NCBI GenBank assembly: GCA_006538405.1 | Contig: BJKQ01000006.1 | Span: 1,883,001-1,947,000 of the forward strand | Direction: 5' to 3' | DNA: 64,000 nt | From: Hansfordia pulvinata | Lineage: Eukaryota; Ascomycota; Sordariomycetes; Xylariales | Part shown: in pieces, positions 61,264-64,000 of the stretch | How positions within the stretch are numbered: the stretch's first letter is position 1 | Layout of the letters: each line of letters opens with the position of its first letter | Program-made: the position numbers and the translations under genes | Notes under the pieces: model-generated | What the model was told of the DNA's origin: nothing | Seen by the model: only the letters and a program-made list of their open reading frames with translations | The model's database searches: none

Positions 61264-62196
61264 ATGTCGACCATCAAGGAAATCACCAGCGAGGAGGCCT
61301 GGGCCGCCGAGACGGCCGCGGCGCCTCCCGGCTGTCTGCTCGTCATCTCCTTCCACGCCCCCTGGGCCGCCCCCTGCGCCCAGATGGCCACCGTCCTCAA
61401 GACCATCGCCTCCCAGTACCCCGAGACCGAGCCCGCGCAGACCCGGTGGTACTCGCTCAACGCCGAGGAGCTGAGCGACGTCTCCGAGGCCTACGACGTC
61501 ACCGCCGTCCCCTACCTGGTCCTGCAGCGCGACAACCAGGTCCTCGATACCATCAGCGGCAGCAGCGCCGTCAAGGTGCGCGAGGCCATCGAGGCCCACG
61601 CCAAGAAGGACCCCAGCGCCCCCGCCGCGCCGACCTCGTCTGCCGCCGGCGGCGTCAACGGCGCGCCGGCCGACGTGGACGCCCCGGCCGACCCCGAGAA
61701 GGCCAAGGAGGAGCTGATGAAGCGGCTGGGCGAGCTGGTCAAGGCGGCCCCCGTCATGCTCTTCATGAAGGGCACGCCCAGCGCGCCCCAGTGCGGCTTC
61801 TCGCGCCAGCTCGTCGGCATGCTGCGCGAGCGCAGCGTCAAGTACGGCTTCTTCAACATCCTCGCCGACGACGAGGTACGGCAGGGCCTCAAGGAGTACG
61901 CCGACTGGCCCACCTACCCCCAGCTTTGGGTTGACGGCGAGCTTGTCGGTGGTCTGGACATTGTATGCTTTTCTTTTCTTCTTCTTCTTTTTTCTTTCAT
62001 GTTTTTGTTCTTTTTCTTCTTCTTCTCCGTCCTACCACCATCTCCCCACGTTCGCCTCTTAGCTTCCTTTTCATGCTTGTGCCAGACGAATTGGAGCTGA
62101 CCCCCAGCCAAACAGATCAAAGAGGAGCTGGAAAGCGATCCCAACTTCTTGAAGGCGTACAGCGTGGCCAAGGACGAAGGCACGGCCGCGGCGTGA
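61264..62196 (+). CDS. grx3: Monothiol glutaredoxin, Grx3/Grx4 type (Trx-Grx fusion)
   Basis: Two exons (61264-61962, 62116-62196; intron of 153 nt, T-rich, GTATGC donor, AACAG acceptor) encode 259 residues. The N-terminal thioredoxin-like domain (1 to about 115) has a WAAPC site at 34-38, the Grx3/4 form with a single cysteine. An Ala/Pro-rich linker leads to the glutaredoxin domain, with the KGTP glutathione contact at 169-172, the CGFS active site at 177-180, WPTYPQ with its cis-proline at 215-220 and GGLDI at 229-233. The C-terminal exon adds IKEELESDPNFLKAY. Cytosolic/nuclear CGFS glutaredoxins bind a bridging [2Fe-2S] cluster with glutathione. They relay iron status to fungal iron regulators and deliver iron to cellular proteins. 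The start at 61264 fits the family N-terminus (MSTIKEITS); an in-frame ATG further up lies in C-rich leader. The whole frame is intact. Confidence 0.96.
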
Positions 62197-64000
62197 GGGC
62201 ACTGGCGCGGGGATCAAACAATGGGAAGCGGGAGAGAAAAGACGAGGAAGAACAAGAAGGCCGAGGCGTAAACAAGAAGGAAGAAGAACGGTTCTATTCT
62301 TCACCCATAGCTGTTCCTAATATACTGCCATATGCGGAATGGGAAAAGGAATCTGCTCGAGGCTTTGGCCGACATTCGACAAATGGGACCTCCAACTTGA
62401 TGGAAATACGAGTTGCGACTATACTCCCTATTGCAACCGCGGCCAATCATACTCGGCCAATGGACTAGAAGGCTGACCTCTTGACAGCTCTCACCCAACA
62501 CACATCTGCCACCTCTTCTTTTCCGTCTGTGGGAGAATGTGAGGGGCGCAGTGATGAGACGCCACTCGCTCGTGAAGAGTGGTGGACCGACGTCCATGTT
62601 CTTGGTACATAGACACAAGGAGTCAAGACAGGCAGTCGAGAAGGGTCGGTGAAGACGCCCGCAGTATTGGCTGGTACGCGACAGCAGCGTCAACGCCACA
62701 TCGCTCATCAGCCCGGCTGTTCGACAAGTACAACCTCACAGCCTGTGACCGACCGTCGCGATGGATATAAAGAAGCTTGGGCATTCACGCCAGACCGGCA
62801 AGCGGCAGCGGATGAGGCCGCTGGCGCCACCAACCGACCCAGCCTTTCCTTGAGGGTGCAGTTCACATGCCCGTGCTCCCCCCTCTCGCCCAAGTCCCGT
62901 ATCGCGTATTGCGGTTCGTTTCGGTGCAGGGAACCTCGGTAACGAGAGCGTGGTCGCGATCCGGAACTCTCGACTCCCCCTCCCCGACCAAGCCAGCCTT
63001 TTGCTCTCGGCTCCTTTCCAGCCCGCCAACTTTGGCCCTTCCAAATCGACGTTGGGCTGGCAAGGTTATATTGCCTGCTGTCAGCTTGTCAGCTGTTGCT
63101 GCGGCCTGGCGGGACGGCCACGACCATCTGGGCAGGTTCTTGTCTTGAGAGAGCCGCGACGCAGGGCCGCTGCTATACCCCGTCTGGGCGCGGGCGTCTG
63201 CGCCAAGATGTCGGGGCTGAACAAAGGCTGCGGCTGACGGCGGGGCTCGCTCGAGAAGCTCGAAAGTCATGGGTTCGAGGTGTCGGCAGCGGCAAGTGGT
63301 GCAAGGCTGGGGTTTGTTCTCCGTGAACGGGTCTTCCCTATTTCTTCTCTTTCTTTTCGAAAACATCATTCTATGTTTTTGCTTCTGAACACATTGATGC
63401 GTCTTGACGTCTGGCTGGCGCTTTCTACGTCCCACGTTTCGTAACTTTCTTCACCACAGTTGCACCACAGCATAAGGTTGCGCAGCAGCAGGATCCCAGC
63501 AGTGAGCCCTGTGGCCATGTGACCTGGCCAGAGCCACGGCGTTGAAAGTGGATGTAGGTGGTATTGCAACCCAAGCCAGCCCGGCCCCTTGCACGCCCAA
63601 CCTCTCCCCCTCCATACGTGGTAAGCAGCTGTGGCGTGAACGATGACTCGCATCGGGCGCCACCGAGCGGTCGACCGGACGTGCGATGAAGAGCCCACCA
63701 ACACCACGCGCTGAACACCGCTGTCCATCGTACGAGTACGTCCGGTAGTCCCAGCTGCGTCAGCATACTCGTACGAGTGCTTACCTTACCTACCTAAACT
63801 ACCTGCCTAGCACGCTGGATACTTTTGCAGACCTACCAGAGCTGCTGGCTTCGGCCCCGGGCGGGGCGTCGACCGTGAGGCGCCCTCCTCCCGCCTCCGA
63901 TCGCCCGGTCTGGATCCGGGCCCAATGCCGGCGGCTGCGGTGGCGTCCAATCGGCGACACCCTGTCCGGCGCCAGCGGTAGGTCGTGTTATACTTCGTTA
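62197..64000. other. Gene-free right end
   Basis: After the glutaredoxin 3' UTR there is no recognisable gene on either strand. The end contains two close copies of the CGTACGAGT motif (63729-63740 and 63766-63779) and a cluster of TTACCTACCTA strings. Confidence 0.55.

Overview
The window comes from a filamentous ascomycete, most likely a sordariomycete. The reasons are short GT-AG introns (about 60-200 nt), a HET-domain heterokaryon-incompatibility gene, a Gid4/Vid24 protein, a fungal transcription-factor-like protein, and a 17.6 kb AT-rich block with the signature of repeat-induced point mutation (RIP). I could not fix the genus.

Left third (1-22075): eight housekeeping and regulatory genes. 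They are the 3' part of a GID ubiquitin-ligase substrate receptor (gid4, +), the exon-junction protein Mago nashi (-), coatomer beta subunit (sec26, +), a small CYSTM-type cysteine-rich protein (-), actin-binding protein Abp1 (ADF-H plus two SH3 domains, -), a three-finger C2H2 protein (+) and a HET-domain protein (-). Each is an independent gene with its own promoter, not part of a cluster. Convergent pairs are gid4/mago, sec26/CYSTM and C2H2/HET. Divergent pairs are mago/sec26 and abp1/C2H2.

Middle (22076-36592): about 14.5 kb in which I find no convincing gene. It holds simple repeats, long C tracts and many copies of two short palindromic motifs. A fungal transcription-factor-like gene with no visible DNA-binding domain follows at 36593-38907.

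RIP block (39719-57288): almost devoid of CA/TG dinucleotides and full of TAA stops. It is bracketed by imperfect terminal inverted repeats with TATA at each outer edge, and it contains a decayed Ty3/gypsy LTR retrotransposon (40099-48038) with recognisable reverse-transcriptase text. The right-hand 9 kb is too degraded to classify.

Right end (57289-64000): a gene-poor stretch with very long G and C homopolymers, then a complete monothiol glutaredoxin gene (Grx3/Grx4 type, 61264-62196), then no further gene.

Four apparent single-base losses interrupt otherwise well-conserved genes: three in abp1 and one in the transcription-factor-like gene. All lie in short G/C runs and all act in the same direction, which points to homopolymer errors in the assembly rather than true pseudogenes. 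No tRNA, rRNA or CRISPR was found. I saw no convincing new multi-gene system. The most unusual structure is the inverted-repeat-bracketed RIP block with a nested retrotransposon and an internal 66-bp minisatellite.
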